64,000 nt of DNA from Zhengitettix transpicula (taxonomy: Eukaryota > Arthropoda > Insecta > Orthoptera > Tetrigidae): positions 60,074,509-60,138,508 of the forward strand of contig CM073594.1 in assembly GCA_037074705.1 (NCBI GenBank). Direction: 5' to 3'. The notes below the pieces were generated by a model. The model did not search any database, was not told the DNA's origin, and was given only the letters and a program-made list of their open reading frames with translations. Position 1 is the first letter of the stretch, and each line of letters begins with the position of its first letter. The position numbers and the translations under genes were made by a program. Positions 44,641-57,744 of this stretch are shown piece after piece.

Positions 44641-47209
44641 ATATAAGAACTATATGTTCATAAATGCCACGAATTAATACACGAAAATTAAAGTATTTAT
44701 TTTAAATGGATGAAATTCGGCATGAAAAATAGATTTTGTACATTGTAAAATTTATCAACAATAATAAATTTCTTTTGAAGATTAGTAAATGTTGTTAATT
44801 GATTCATTTAATTAAAGCTGCCTAGTTATTTATTACAATATATAGCAAATTCTAAGAATCCATTAACCAAACAGGTTTTATTATCCCTTGAAACTGTTTA
44901 ACGATGCCTTGAATCGTTTTAAATATATTAATATTATTGTAATGGAATCCCTTTTCTCGGTGATTAAATCAGGTTTGTCAAAAATTTGGTTTCTTACTAA
45001 ATATTTTACACTTTCCTTCTAAGTCGTTGAAAAAAACAATTACCTGGTAGATAATTTTAATTTTATAATGTTCATTTTCTATTGGCAACTTGGTGATTAT
45101 TAAAATTTTATTTTACAGGAAGCTTAAAAACTGAGATTCTGATCGTGATAGACGTGTTGTGTAATAACGAAACCTGACGAGACTTTTGGAGAATTTATGG
45201 AACATTCCGACATTATAATTTAATATTCTGTCTAACGGGATAGTTTCCTTTATTCCTTCTGTCGACTATCTCGTAGCTTCTTATTTTTACAGCCTCTTCT
45301 TGAACCAAATTACTATCTTACTGGTTGAAAGAGAGTAAGGAAATGAGAAATGTGCTATAAAACGCTGTCGTCGTGTAACGAAAAATAGGTTACGTCGGTT
45401 TTCTCTTAAATAATTTATATAAAGTATTCAAGAAAAAATACAATTAATTTTTTCATGCACGCGTAACGTAACTGCTATATAGAAAAATAGTTTTTTTCTG
45501 TGGTGTTTCGTGGTGAGAGGACTTTTTTTCTCGGGACAGAGGTCAATCTAAAACCCTTGTGCGCGCTTGGTCTGAGTCAGCGGCGTCATCAACTACTGGA
45601 GTGGGCCCAAAACCTCTCTTCACACTCATCCACCCTCGAGGAACTGTCTCACTGGCACTCAGCTAGATGGAGGAATATGGTTAGCCTACGGGCATGGAAG
45701 TGTCCGTAGGAGATTGTGGTGATATGCCAGCAAATTTATTAAAGAATGAAAATAGTTTCGTGTATCAAAACCGCTAAAGATTTTCAAATTTCAGTCTGTT
45801 TTAACAGAATACAATTGGGATAAAAAGTGCTGAATATTTTATAATTTACATCTATATTTTAACCTTATAAACCTACATCAATTGAAAAAATTAATTAAAT
45901 AATATAAATCTATAAGTTTAAGATTTTTCAAGCAAATGTTCTACATTGTTTTTACGCCGCTTCAAGCTAATATGTTTGTTGTGGGAATTTCACCTTATGC
46001 CGAACATTATTCCCGGCAAGCCAAGCCCTCAGTATCGTGTAGTCATTCATTCTTGGGGACAAATCCACTTAAAGGCAAGCAGTTGACTGGATTAAACGAA
46101 GGCCACGAAACGGCGGCAAACGCGTTGGCTGCTGCCGCCCGGTGTGATAAAGGAGAGATGGGGGTTGTTGGGGAGGGGCTGGGGTGCACGTTATAAGAAA
46201 TCTCCTAGAGACTTTAATTAAGGCACAATTTACCGTCGCAGCAATCACCCCCATAGGGATTGAAAGGAAAAAGGGCCCGGATCTCATTAGTGACCTGTGC
46301 AGTATCGCGTCCCGCTTAATGCCGGGGATTTTACCCCCTTCCCGAAACGATGTTATTCGCCGCTCGCGTTCACCTTGCGCTGATAAACACGGGGATACCA
46401 TCGAAAAAAGTCGGCAATTAGGGAGCGAAGGAAACACAAACAGTTGAGGACTTCTTCCAGGAATGAAGCACATGCCGTTATATTCATTTTACCCCTCAAG
46501 AAATCAGCTTCTACGTAAAAACTGAAATCGTAAAATATTTAGTGCTACCCGAACACGTTTCCACTGTGGGTCGTTCAAAAATATTAGGAAAAATCTTAGA
46601 GTCAAACACAAATGCTGTAGTGAGAAAAATAAAAATCCAAGACCTCAATTACAGATTTTTATTGAAATTATATTTACAAACACGGTTCCTCAAATATTTA
46701 ATATTAAATTTTAAATGATACTGACAACTTATAAGGATTTATAGGCCAATTAAATCAGAATTTTTTTAAATGATCAAATACATTCAACGGTACATTTTCA
46801 TAATAAAAAAATTAATTAGTAGGCGTAAAAATTTATTGTAATAATTTGATTATTAATTTTACGACGAACAAAAATTTTAAAAATAAAATGGTTAATGGTC
46901 TGTTCAAGATCGTTAAATATATTTGATTTGTAAAATGAGACCAAAAATTAAAATATTAATAAAAAATTATAAACTAAGTTGATTAATTATATTACATTTA
47001 TTTATATTTATTTTACATCTTATAGATATTTTTAAGAGGTGGGAAACTGTTCATATATATTGTAATGTCCCAATTACATATTGGTTTATTTTTTAAATAT
47101 ACTCATAATTTAAAATAATTTTTGTAATGAAATTCACGTAATTTAACAAAATTAATTAATTTTTGTTATGTGGTGGAACATTTAATCCGCAGTAAATGTA
47201 AATTGCTCG
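44641..47209. other. AT-rich DNA with two GC-richer islands, no gene
   Basis: Islands lie at about 45500-45720 and 46020-46470. In the first, a 10-bp stem with 6-nt loop occurs at 45685-45710. In the second, a 134-codon minus frame and an 87-codon plus frame overlap. No domain is recognised, and the stop-poor overlap is expected from the base composition. Candidate regulatory DNA. Confidence 0.4.
45685..45710. other. 10-bp stem-loop
   Basis: CCTACGGGCA and TGTCCGTAGG pair over ten positions (one G-T wobble) around the loop TGGAAG. It is not followed by a T run, and no RNA family is recognised. Confidence 0.6.
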
Positions 47210-47309
47210 AAGAAGAAGAAGGAATAGACAGGCTATGTATAGGGTAATCTACATAGTGACAACTCCCCTATTATAGCGTAGGAAAGGGACTGTATGGGTG
47301 GGGATACGA
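47210..47309 (-). mobile_element. 3'-end fragment of the poly(A)-tailed element (second subtype)
   Basis: Minus-strand 3' end fragment reading CATAGCCTGTCTATTCC followed by a TTC-type simple tail. It joins directly to the A tail of copy 6, the same architecture as at 35626-35736. Confidence 0.75.
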
Positions 47310-47310
47310 A

Positions 47311-47850
47311 TTTTTTTTTAGGGCAACAGGCTACATGAGGGTAATCCACGTTGGGCAACTCCCCTTAAATAGCATAGGAAGGGATTTCAAAGGGGGATGC
47401 GGAAGGGTAGAAGAAGGTAGCCAAGTGTTACTAGCGCCCCCGGGCTATATTTTAAGGATCCTACCCGGCATTCGCCTAAATAAATGCAGGGAAAACCCTA
47501 GAAAAACCTGCATCAGGTAGGTCGGGCATTGGGTACTTGTCCCACGCCCTTCCGATAGCGGGAGAAGAGTTTGCTGTGGGGACGCAGCATTCCATTCTCC
47601 GTGCCTCGACCAGTTTAGGAGGCAGCTTGCCGACTATTCCAATACGAATAGCGGACAACTCTTACCGTATGCCCAAGGTCTGTGACCCCGGAACATAACC
47701 TCTCAGAACAGGCCGAGGTGCCTCGGCTTGTGGGAACCTTCGTTCAAAAACGAATAGAGGAAAAGGTATCCCCAAAGGTTGCCCCCTCCATATTTCCTAC
47801 AAGGTTCTGCCTACGAGAGAACATCCCTCGCAGGTTCTGCCTGCGAAGGA
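47311..47850 (-). mobile_element. Poly(A)-tailed dispersed element, copy 6
   Basis: Minus-strand copy with a CTACGAGAG...CTCGCAG terminal stem-loop near 47811-47834, the full body and a GCCTGTTGCCCT end with an A tail at 47311-47319. Frames of about 60 codons within it are shared with other copies and are not genes. Confidence 0.9.
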
Positions 47851-47974
47851 GCAATGATGAATAAATTATTGAGTTGATACCATGATTGAAAACAAACAAC
47901 AAAGAATTTATCCACGCTTGAAATATTCTGAAATTCACACTCGTAGTCCTTAACAGAACTACGCCTAGTTAGCT

Positions 47975-48085
47975 CTAACTTTCCGCATCCCCCCTTTCAT
48001 TCCCTTTCCTATTCTATAAGAGGGGAGTGGCCACTATGTGGATTACCCTATACACAGCCTGTCTTCACTTTCTTCTTCTTCTTCC
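47975..48085 (+). mobile_element. 3'-end fragment of the poly(A)-tailed element (second subtype)
   Basis: Plus-strand fragment from TTTCCGCATCCCCCC through ACAGCCTGTCTTCAC to a TTCTTCTTCTTCC tail. It lies between copies 6 (minus) and 7 (plus), so the cluster holds both orientations. Confidence 0.75.
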
Positions 48086-48106
48086 AAGGACCAAATGCAA
48101 AGTCAG

Positions 48107-48607
48107 CCTGCGAGAGCTATCTCGCAGACAGAACCTTTCTGGAGATACGGAGAGGACTACCTTTGAGGATAAATTCTTCTATCTCCGTTTTTTGAATGGT
48201 TCCCACAAGCCGAGGCAGTTTGACCTGTTTTGAGAGGTGTATGTTTCGGAATCGCAGACGTTTGGCATACGGTAAGAGTTGTTTGCTATTTCCATTGGAA
48301 TAGTCGTCCACCTGCCTCCTAAACTGGTAAAGGCACGGCGAGGGTAAATCTGCGTACCCACAGTAAACCCCTCTCCCGCCATCGAAAGAGCTTGGGACAA
48401 CTACCAGATGCCCGACTTACCTGATACTGGTTTTCAAGGATTTTACCTGCATCACCTTTAGATGAATTGCCAGGTAGGATCCTTAAACTATAGCCCGGGA
48501 GACCTATTTAACCCTTGGCTACCTTTCCGCATCCCCCCTTTCAGTCCCTTTCCTATGCTCCACTATTTTACCTTATATTAGCCTGTATACACTTTCTTAT
48601 TATTATT
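48107..48607 (+). mobile_element. Poly(A)-family dispersed element, diverged copy 7
   Basis: Begins with the stem-loop CCTGCGAGAGCTATCTCGCAG, then the body with more substitutions than other copies (for example GCCGAGGCAGTTTGACC in place of the palindrome). It ends TAGCCTGTATACACTTTC followed by a TTA-type simple repeat instead of poly(A). It is the most diverged of the long copies. Confidence 0.85.
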
Positions 48608-51600
48608 CACAGACAATTAAAAGTCTGATAAAGTTACGAGGAAGATTCGTCAGAATGAGTGTTATAACAGCTGTATTTTTCACTAAAGACAGTGTTTTCA
48701 ATAACACTACAAATAAATTTAATTAATTAATCGGCCAACATGACAGAACCACAACCTTAATGAAATAAATATAAAAAATTGCCACAACTTTGATACCTAG
48801 GTGCATGTGAATAGAATTTGGTATAGATGAATTTTACAAGTATTAATATAATTTATTTCCTAATTTTCAAAGAGTAATACATTGTTGGAGAGAAATTCCT
48901 AAAAGCGGAAGCTGTTCAAATTTTATATTTATTTCATTAAATTTATTCCGATGCGTTGTTCGATTTGATGATTAAATTTATTAGTACGTAAAAAATTAGA
49001 TAATTCTCAAACATAAATAATCATATAAACACTGTAATTTAAAAGCTGATAATATAAATGAGACAGTTGGTCACTATTGACCTACAGTTGGTGGAAAATT
49101 ATTCTTTACTGTTCGTATCCAGATTATTTTCAGTATCTTTCTGTTTGTGCCACCGATAATTTTTTCGTAATTTTTAATTTGAACACAAAGAATTTAAAAT
49201 TTAAGTTTTAATTGATAGATCTGATTTGAGACGGAGGGCATACGAATTAATAAAATTGTTTAACGATTTTGCAGTTAATTGTTACTAAATAATATTATTT
49301 AATACAATGATGAATTTATTAGTTACTAACATAGGTTCTGAGCTTTAAATGCATGTATATCAAATTAATAACAGTGACGTGGCCAGAAGGAAGTGAGCGA
49401 AAGATTGGGAGAAAGTTTTACGTCTTGGCAAAAATGTAAGGAGGATATTATTTATGACATGTGACAGGATTTAAGTGGCATTGTCGTGCTTAATGTCCAA
49501 AATCTACTCGTCTATTTGCTGTGGTTAATTACACGGAAGTACGTACGCCGCTATTAGCTTGTCCCCATGTAAAGGAAGGGAATAAAGAGCATTAACGGCA
49601 AGGTAATGGTGCTGCACTTGAAGAAAATGGCTATTAGCTGTGATTTCCCAGCGGTTTGAGCCAAAGAGTGTTCCTTCCCAACCAACCCCCACCACCCGCA
49701 CCACCCCTAACACCTACAAGACGGCCGAACTGGCTAATGCGTCCTTGTCGACGCCATGTTTGTGAAGTCTGGGGGGTTTATTCCCACATTAAGGGCTGAC
49801 ACTTGAGAGCGAAAAAGCATTTCTGCAGGAGATCCGCTTTGGAGGGAAGCAGGGCTTAGAGCTCGAAATTGAGTGTTAGTCCACAAAGTAGAGGCAGGCG
49901 AGTGCAATGACATTTGCTTCCGCGCCAGAAAAGACGATCTTGCGGAAAGAAAAGCCTTACAGGTGGGGAAAAGTCATTGGCTACAAGGATTAACGTCCTA
50001 AAAGTGTTGGGGAACGGTCGGAGAATTCATTTCTCTGCTCTGCTATCACCGACATTTTGCAACATGACGCGGTAAGACTAGAAAAAAATCATTTACTATA
50101 ATAAAATAATTTTACAATGCACATAACATTTTTATATCTACACAGTTTTCAGTTACAGCAAAAATACACTAAGTGAAAAATATTTCCGTAATAAATCAGT
50201 TAACGTTTCACAACTTTTTTTTACATATTTCACTGAAAAAAAAACATAACAATTTCAAGAAGGTACAATTTAATGACATTCACAAGCACATAATAAAATA
50301 GCTTTAATTTCAACCCTTAGAAAATTATTTATTTAACACCCGGTATTCACTGAAGTAAACCCATTACATACAAGAAGAGAATTTCAATACAAAAGAGAAA
50401 CTAATGAACAGTTTAATTCTCTATTACAAGTGAACAATTTTAAACCCCATTAAGCCTCCAGCGGTTTAGGAAAATGTTCTTAAAAATTTTACCTGCAAGA
50501 CATTAGCATTTTTAATTAATTTCTGAGAAAATATAATTGAGAAAGGAAAATATGAAAATTGAAACTAGCTCTCTACTATAAATATTATTAATACTAATAA
50601 TTATATTTATCTGACGTCAATATAATTATAAAATTCGTACAAAATACCAAATTTGTCATAAATAATTTAATTGCAATAATAAAAATAAAGATGACGTTTT
50701 TTCCCCAATCTAGATTTCATGAGGTGTACAATGCATTTCGAGTATTATAAATCTAAACTGTAATATCATTAAACGTCGTGTGAATTTTTAAGATATTTCT
50801 AACCAACTAAGCATGATATTTTTTTAAATGTTACAAATAAATTTTTATTCTTTTTATTTTAATTTCTTTGCTATCATTCTATGTTGTGAATCATTATCAT
50901 GGTAATTCTACCAGATTCTGACACTTCAAAAAATAAAAATAAATTGTTTTAACCATTATATTTCGTCATATTTCGTAAAAATAAATGTAACGCTGGAAAT
51001 TATACTGAAAAAAAACTTTATGCTGGGAAACTGTCTCAGAAGTTCTAATGAACAAGAGACAAAACGTGGAGTCTTGTATTAAAATATATTTTAAAAAAAT
51101 AATAAAAGTAGCTTTAGCTAGGAAAATGATTGATAACCAATTGAATGAAGTTTTTAAAACTGTTTTAATTTTAAATCAGTTCAATTCGAAATAGGGATTA
51201 AATTACCCGTAACCGGATTCTTAGGTGTTATTTATTTAATCCTTTTGCGTTCCACATTTCATCTACTTGATATGAAAATCCTAAATATTTCGTGTACGTT
51301 TATGGACAGTAATTTTATTCATTGCGTGTAAAGAGGATTGATATCTCAATATTGGATTCTTCCAAGTAGGATGAAAAATTAGCGCGTTTGTTTCCACGTG
51401 TAACGCCTCACAAACGGTAGCCATTAATCACGAGTTTATGCATATTAGTGTGTGTTATCTTTTCCCGCGGTGTTCCAGTATCTTTTCCCGCGACGATTTC
51501 GTTTGTCATCGCAGGTGGTGCTACCAGTAGCAACTGCTACGCTCAAGCGACGCCGCTTGTTTCCGGATGCAAATTGTATCTGTTACACGCACAGGTTGCA

Positions 51601-51935
51601 TATTGCAACGACCTCCTCCTCCTCATCCCTAATTTAAATTTTAATTGGAAAATACGTTCGCTCTGTATAAATGCCTCTGTTTGATGAAAATCTCTGAATT
51701 TAAATGAATAAACGGGACCGTGCGCGAGCTTTGTGTATCTTTTATAATTGACGTAGCTGATACATAATAATGTTTTCATATCGACGCATTAAAGATGCGC
51801 TATATATCAATGGAAACAATAAAAAAATCGATGTTCCCAGATGAGAGAAAACGAAGCGGGGATTTTCTAAACATTCATACCACTACGCGTCTTTTACAAA
51901 GACGAAGAAAGGTACTCATGAATAATAATTCCCTA
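48608..51935. other. AT-rich DNA with a GC-richer island, no gene
   Basis: An island at about 49380-50070 contains unique sequence with balanced composition and short frames only. A smaller one lies at 51380-51630, where two plus-strand frames and one minus-strand frame of 61-78 codons overlap. No domain or RNA is recognised. Confidence 0.4.
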
Positions 51936-52790
51936 CTAGCTGAGATCCTGGCATTGCTCGGGTATTAAAACAGAGTTGGAATTGATTCGACATTCTTGAT
52001 AAACATTTCATTAAAACAGCACTAATAGCGCCTGTGTTTGGAACATTTTCTCATTTACGTTCCCCTCCCCGACCTAACCTTCCGGCATCTAACTTCAAAT
52101 TAACCACGATGATAACTGACGACAGTATTCGCAAACTCTCCACTACATAAAATAATATTCTAAAATATCACGACGATTTAAAACAGTAAAAAAGCCTCTC
52201 TCACATAATAAAGTCTAAACTTACACTCGGTATGATAAAGGAATAAATAGAGACCATAATATAGCTCGTATACTAAGAAAATCAAAAATTTCCGCGGTAA
52301 CGTAAGAGGGTGAAAACTACTCCAGGTAACCTTTTATCAACCGCGTTCACCTCCACGAAGAGGAACATAAAATATCAATAATCACCATGATTAATGCAAG
52401 AATTAAACTTAGCGACTCCTATAACCCCGGAATCGACAATAATATCGTATTTTTTGCATTACAACCAGTACAGTAAGGGCGCTTCCCTCATTTTCGTTTT
52501 GGTGTTGAAATTAGACAAATAAAATATTTAGATTGTCACTATCAAATTAATCGACCCCGCAAACGTTTTATTCGACGCCAATAATTACTGTTTAGGAATG
52601 TTTTAAAACTCCCCCCTCCCCTTCCCTTCCAAAGAGACGGTTGATATGTTTTAAGCACTCAGTGTTTGTTCTTTGATCATAAGTAACATGTGTATAAATA
52701 TTGGTAGAAATTGGTCTTGTACAAGGACATTTGTTTCACCCCCTTCGAACCCCACTCCTAGGGGCTGAACTACATCTTAATCAATATGGT
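51936..52790 (-). mobile_element. Helitron-like non-autonomous element, decayed copy
   Basis: The minus-strand end reads CCCGAGCAATGCCAGG...CTCAGCTAG before a T at 51936-51970, with CCC/GGG-type hairpin potential. The block at 52405-52500 (ATTAAACTTAGCGAC, TAACCC(C/T)GGA, ATATCG, TTTTTTGCATT) matches the 3' half of the 25.3 kb copy. The block at 52690-52780 resembles the 5.3 kb copy. About 400 bp of other sequence separates the end from that block. The 5' end was not found. Confidence 0.55.
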
Positions 52791-55700
52791 AATAAACAGA
52801 AAGATAAATATTACTCAAAATTTATACAATGATATGGATAAAATAAATTTCCTTCGAAACAGTGAAGATAAATAACCACTACTGTTGATACATTTAGAAT
52901 AAAAATATATAAAAAACAGTAAAATCTTTAAAAATAAACTAATGTAAATAGATTATTTTAAGTTTCAAGAAAAAAAATAATATTCTATTCATCAAATTAA
53001 GATTATATTTATAAGGCGGTTTTGAAATTTACGGACATAAGTCTGAAGAAGATAATAATGTTCTGTTAGACGTCAGTTAAAATTTAACTGGGAACAATAT
53101 CATAGAATATAAAAATTAAGCAACGTTACTCTTCCCACACCTATGCTATTAAAAATTGTAATTTTTTGAAAGGAAAAAAGTTTAAATAGCGGGAATAAAA
53201 TTTATCCCGAGTAAAAAAATAAAGATAAAATATCGCCAAAAATTGTAAATCATTAAATGTAATTGTTTACTATGATATTAATATTACTTTTATAAGTCAG
53301 TGTGAAAATATAATAACGTTGATCCATAACATAAAATAATTTAATACGTTCTTTACCATGTCCGTTAAATTTAAATGAGAAAAAAATGATACAATAAAAA
53401 TTAGATCCACATTTAGTTTGCAAAAAAAAATGTACATTTTTAAAGAAAATATTTGAATGCAGCCAGCGCTAAGGAAAAATGGAAAAATTACCAAAAAATT
53501 GTAATTAAGAATTATTTTCAGCAAAAGAAGCATACATGTGAAGGATATGAGAAATTCACAAAAACTGTGAAAAATTATTGGGAGGTTCTTAAAATATTTA
53601 TAGAATGTTCTTAAAATTTTTCAAAACAACGGTTTTCCATTTTATTTGCAGTACTCGTACAGTTTTCGCACCAGTAACGACTGGAATGGAGTGATGGTAA
53701 TTTAATAACCGTTATCTGATTTTCAGGAAAACGGTTTATATTATAATAAGTTAAATCATATTGCAAATAATTTCATGTATTTTAACAGGTTCATGTCGAG
53801 TAACGTTGAAAGCTCTTGACGTAATAATTTTTTGGAAACCGATATCGGGTCGTTTTTATATTCTACATATATAATTACAGATGTGTAAAACGTACAGAAG
53901 TATAAAATTAATTAAAATATATTTGATTCAGTTTCTTTTAAATCATGGTAATCGTATAATTAAAAAAATAATAACCCTGAATGTTGACCTTAATGGAGAA
54001 TGTATTCGTAGCCATAATTTTTTAATTTATTTATAGGCCGCGAAGGAATACCTAGTGCGAATTTCTTGTGCCACAAGAAATCAATTCGCTCACACGACGC
54101 GCCGTTTCCAACACCATTTTGTGTGCTACAAGACGAGACGAGGAAGGAGTCCCTTTAAGTGGCGCATGTTTGCTCAGGCGTTCGCAAGCACAGGAGACCT
54201 TTAATGAATCGTTTGCATTCGGTTGTTATTCGATCACGGCGTCGAGATACCTGTGAGGGAAATTGATTCCCTGCACGCGAACGGCGTATTGCGGGCCATT
54301 CGTGTTAGAAGGGGGGGCGGCGAGAACCTGTAATTTTCATACATATTAGCGACCCGCCGCCTCCTAAGCTGACCTCGACGAACACGAAAAATCTTTACCA
54401 GTCGGAGAAGGACCGTGCTTATTCAGCGTTCACCTAAAAGAAATCTATTTGATTCATACGTGTTGTTTTATTTTTGTAATACCGCTAAATAGGACAATAA
54501 ATACAGAAAAAAATTAATTAGACGTAGAAATAGGTGAATGATACAGTATATACGTAAAAAAAATATTTTACTTCTATCTTAAGCCTTCAACGTTATTTAG
54601 GAATAACGAAAGTATTGTAATCCGCACAATATCTTAGTTTCAAATCGAAAATCAATGGAAATATTAATTCTATCCGTATTTACTGATGGGCTTTTAAGCT
54701 GGAAGTCATTAGTCTATGTTAAGAGGTGAACTTCTTAGTAGCAGGATAAGTTTATTTTCTTATAGTTACCTTATGTAAGAATACCATCCCAAATTTCGTC
54801 TAATTATGTGTGAAAGTTTCCTCTCCACTCCTATACGATCATAAATGAATTGGTTCCGCATATTACGTGATACGGTGGTGTTAATTCGCCGGCGCTATCA
54901 GTTAAAATATTGCCTGAACATTGTGTTCCGCAGACAATCTTAATTAAACACGAATAGCTTCCTCTCTCGCCGCCATTACTCACGTGAATTATGGAAGCGT
55001 ATGCGGCGGACTACCAGTTGCCAGCGGCCATTGTTTTATGGGATTTATTATGTTGCTCCGGGAGGTTATTCAACACCCGTCAACCCCTCAACGAACAGCC
55101 TCCGAGCAGAGAAAAATTAGCCACTGTTGTGTCTGTCTGACGCCTCCAAAAAACAGTGGGGCAGATGAAAGCAAGCGATGGCCAGGTGTTGGAAAAAATA
55201 AGCTGTAAGCATTATAACGAGAAAAGTCGGAAAGGTTAAAAAATTCTCTTCGTGTGAATGGTGTGAAATTTCTCGTTGTAGGGTGTATTTTTGTTGGTAG
55301 GGGGTAGAATGTCTTGAGGGCGCAGTAACAATCGACCTCTATTTATTCAGAAACTCTACTATCCAATTTTCATCTGAACCTCGATTTTATAACAACTAAT
55401 AGAACATTTGTCAATTAATAAATGCATGAAAAATTACAAAATTTTCATAAATAATGTAATAATATAATAATTAACGTTGGTAAATAGTCTAGTATTTCAT
55501 AATGTGTACAATGGATATGGAGATCTTAAAATCCAATTGAAGTTTATTTGAAAACAGGTTTGCTAAAACGTTATTAGCATAAAAATTATTTAAATCGATT
55601 TAACTTATAGTTTCCAGGCATTGACAAGTTCTTATTTAAATATCAAGTAAATATTAACGTTATATAAATAAATTTTGAGTTGAATCTATCTGTTGCTCTA

Positions 55701-57744
55701 TCTGTAATGACTGTTATAACCGAAATGAACACAAACGTATTCTTACTGATAAATTCGGCTGTTTTCATACCAATATAATTTTGTCTTATGTTTATAACAC
55801 CAGGAAATCACACGAAAAAATTAAGGGATGAAACGTCGCCTATATTTATTAAATACTAAAAAGTATTTTTATATAATTAAAAGTAATATTCAAGCCATTC
55901 ATTTAATAAAAGTGTGTTTTTATTTTATAACACACACAATTTTGTTAGTGATAAAACTATATTGTCTTGAGATTGATGACACTTAACGGAAATTATTCCT
56001 GTGGGACGCGTGAGTTTTCTGTGAAAAATGAGGATGTAAGTGAAACTGAAATTTATTTTTTAAGATATGCGGGGTCGTACGGAGGTGTAAGCATTATTTA
56101 TTGAATATTTTCTGCATTTATTTTTTTCAATTATACGTAAGAGGAATTAAATATAATAGTCATATAATAATAGCCCGACAACAATGATTTATAGAATAAA
56201 AACTGTTTAACGTCCAATATTTTTTTAATTAAAAATTTAGTTTTCTATATATAATTTTAAGTTGATTCCACAACAACGTACATACACCTTTTTAAGGTTG
56301 CTTCTGGCTGCAAAGGTTATAAATGTTTTCTGAGTCTGGCTATGAACTTTTATATAACTTTGTACTTAATCAAATAATGAAGCAAAACGTTTTAGATATA
56401 TTACTAGATTTTTCAAGCCTCAGTTTGTTTCTGAAACATCATTTTATACTTTAAAATAGTACCTAAACTTACAGATAATTGAAACGCTGAGATAAAAAAA
56501 AGGTCAACCAAACTTATTGTAGAGAAATGTCAGGAATATTTTTTTAAAAAAAATTATTTGGATCCTGATATTGTGGTAGTCGTGGCGCTGCTGTCGCGGC
56601 GGGGGTTGGAAGTCGACGAAGGCAAATATTTTAAGGGAAAGTGGCTACATTTGCGATTGTGTCCGAGCACAAAGAGAGCCTCGGAAAGATCGTGACAGGC
56701 GAGACTGCGAACGTATTGCAACATTAGACCCGCAATTAGGAGGGCCCGTGATGCATTGCGGACCCACACCCACGCCACCCCTGTGAGATGCCTCAGTGGG
56801 CTTAACATCCCATCCCTCGCCGCTCTTGCTTCGTTCCTCTTTCTCCCTCCCTCTGCATCCCGTCCGCCTGTGTGTTTCGCCGAGAAATTTCTCCGGACAT
56901 AAAGAAGCTATAACGCAAACACTTGGGATATATATTTTGCGTGGCACGACGCAAATTTGTTTTATTCTCCCCCGTTCCCCACCCCCCCACCCCCACTCAC
57001 AGCTCTCGTTGCCAGCGTTCTCTCTTTACCGTTTGCCACCATCTCAAATGGAAGAAGGCGGCGCTTAAAGCGGCGAGTCCTTAATCCAGAAGAATTGTTT
57101 ATTACGTGACGTAGTGCTTGTACAACGGATAACAACTTCTCCTCCGAGAGTTCTGAAGGAAACAAAAATTTAACTTGCCCCGTATGATTTGTAGAGAAAA
57201 TGTGTTTTGTGTGTTTTTACAAGCAAAGTATGGTTTCTGTATGGTCGTATCTGAAAAAACAACACTCCTCCATTCTTTGTATAAAGGATGTGTAGCTCTG
57301 AAGCTTAGTTAAAGTTTGTTATATAAACATCGCTACATCAACTTGTGAGGTATTCCTTGTGCAACTGAGATAAATTGTTATTATACGGCTCAGTAGTACG
57401 TCGTAACGTCAGTTCTTGCGGAATAGTTTTCCTTGCAACTGAGAAAATAGTGAGTCTCAGACAAAGTACACACAGAGAGATCGTGTGGGATCTCCATATT
57501 TCGTGTGGATTCTTAAAGACATTTATGCTCTTTGCTACGAAGAAAATCATTTCCATATGAACTAAAAACACTCATATAACTCTCGATTAATGAGTCAATC
57601 GGATCTTCTAACGCATATGTTTCGAGGCATTAGTAAGTGACCCTATATACAAATTTGCAAGCCACCACCACCTTATTTAATCCCTTGGAAACCTTTTAAT
57701 ACATTTATATCTTCCAAATTATACTTAGAGTCTGTTCTAGGTTT
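52791..57744. other. AT-rich DNA with GC-richer islands, no gene
   Basis: Islands at about 54030-54440, 54870-55200 and 56570-57160 have overlapping short frames on both strands, none with a domain. The 54.0 kb island has a 19-bp palindrome and a block shared with 6.0 kb. The 56.6-57.1 kb island has pyrimidine-rich CCACCCCC tracts. The remainder is AT-rich and featureless. Confidence 0.4.
54062..54080. promoter_or_regulatory. 19-bp palindrome in a GC-richer island
   Basis: TTTCTTGTG-C-CACAAGAAA is a perfect inverted repeat with a single central base. It may be a dimeric protein-binding site. No neighbouring gene defines a role. Confidence 0.35.
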
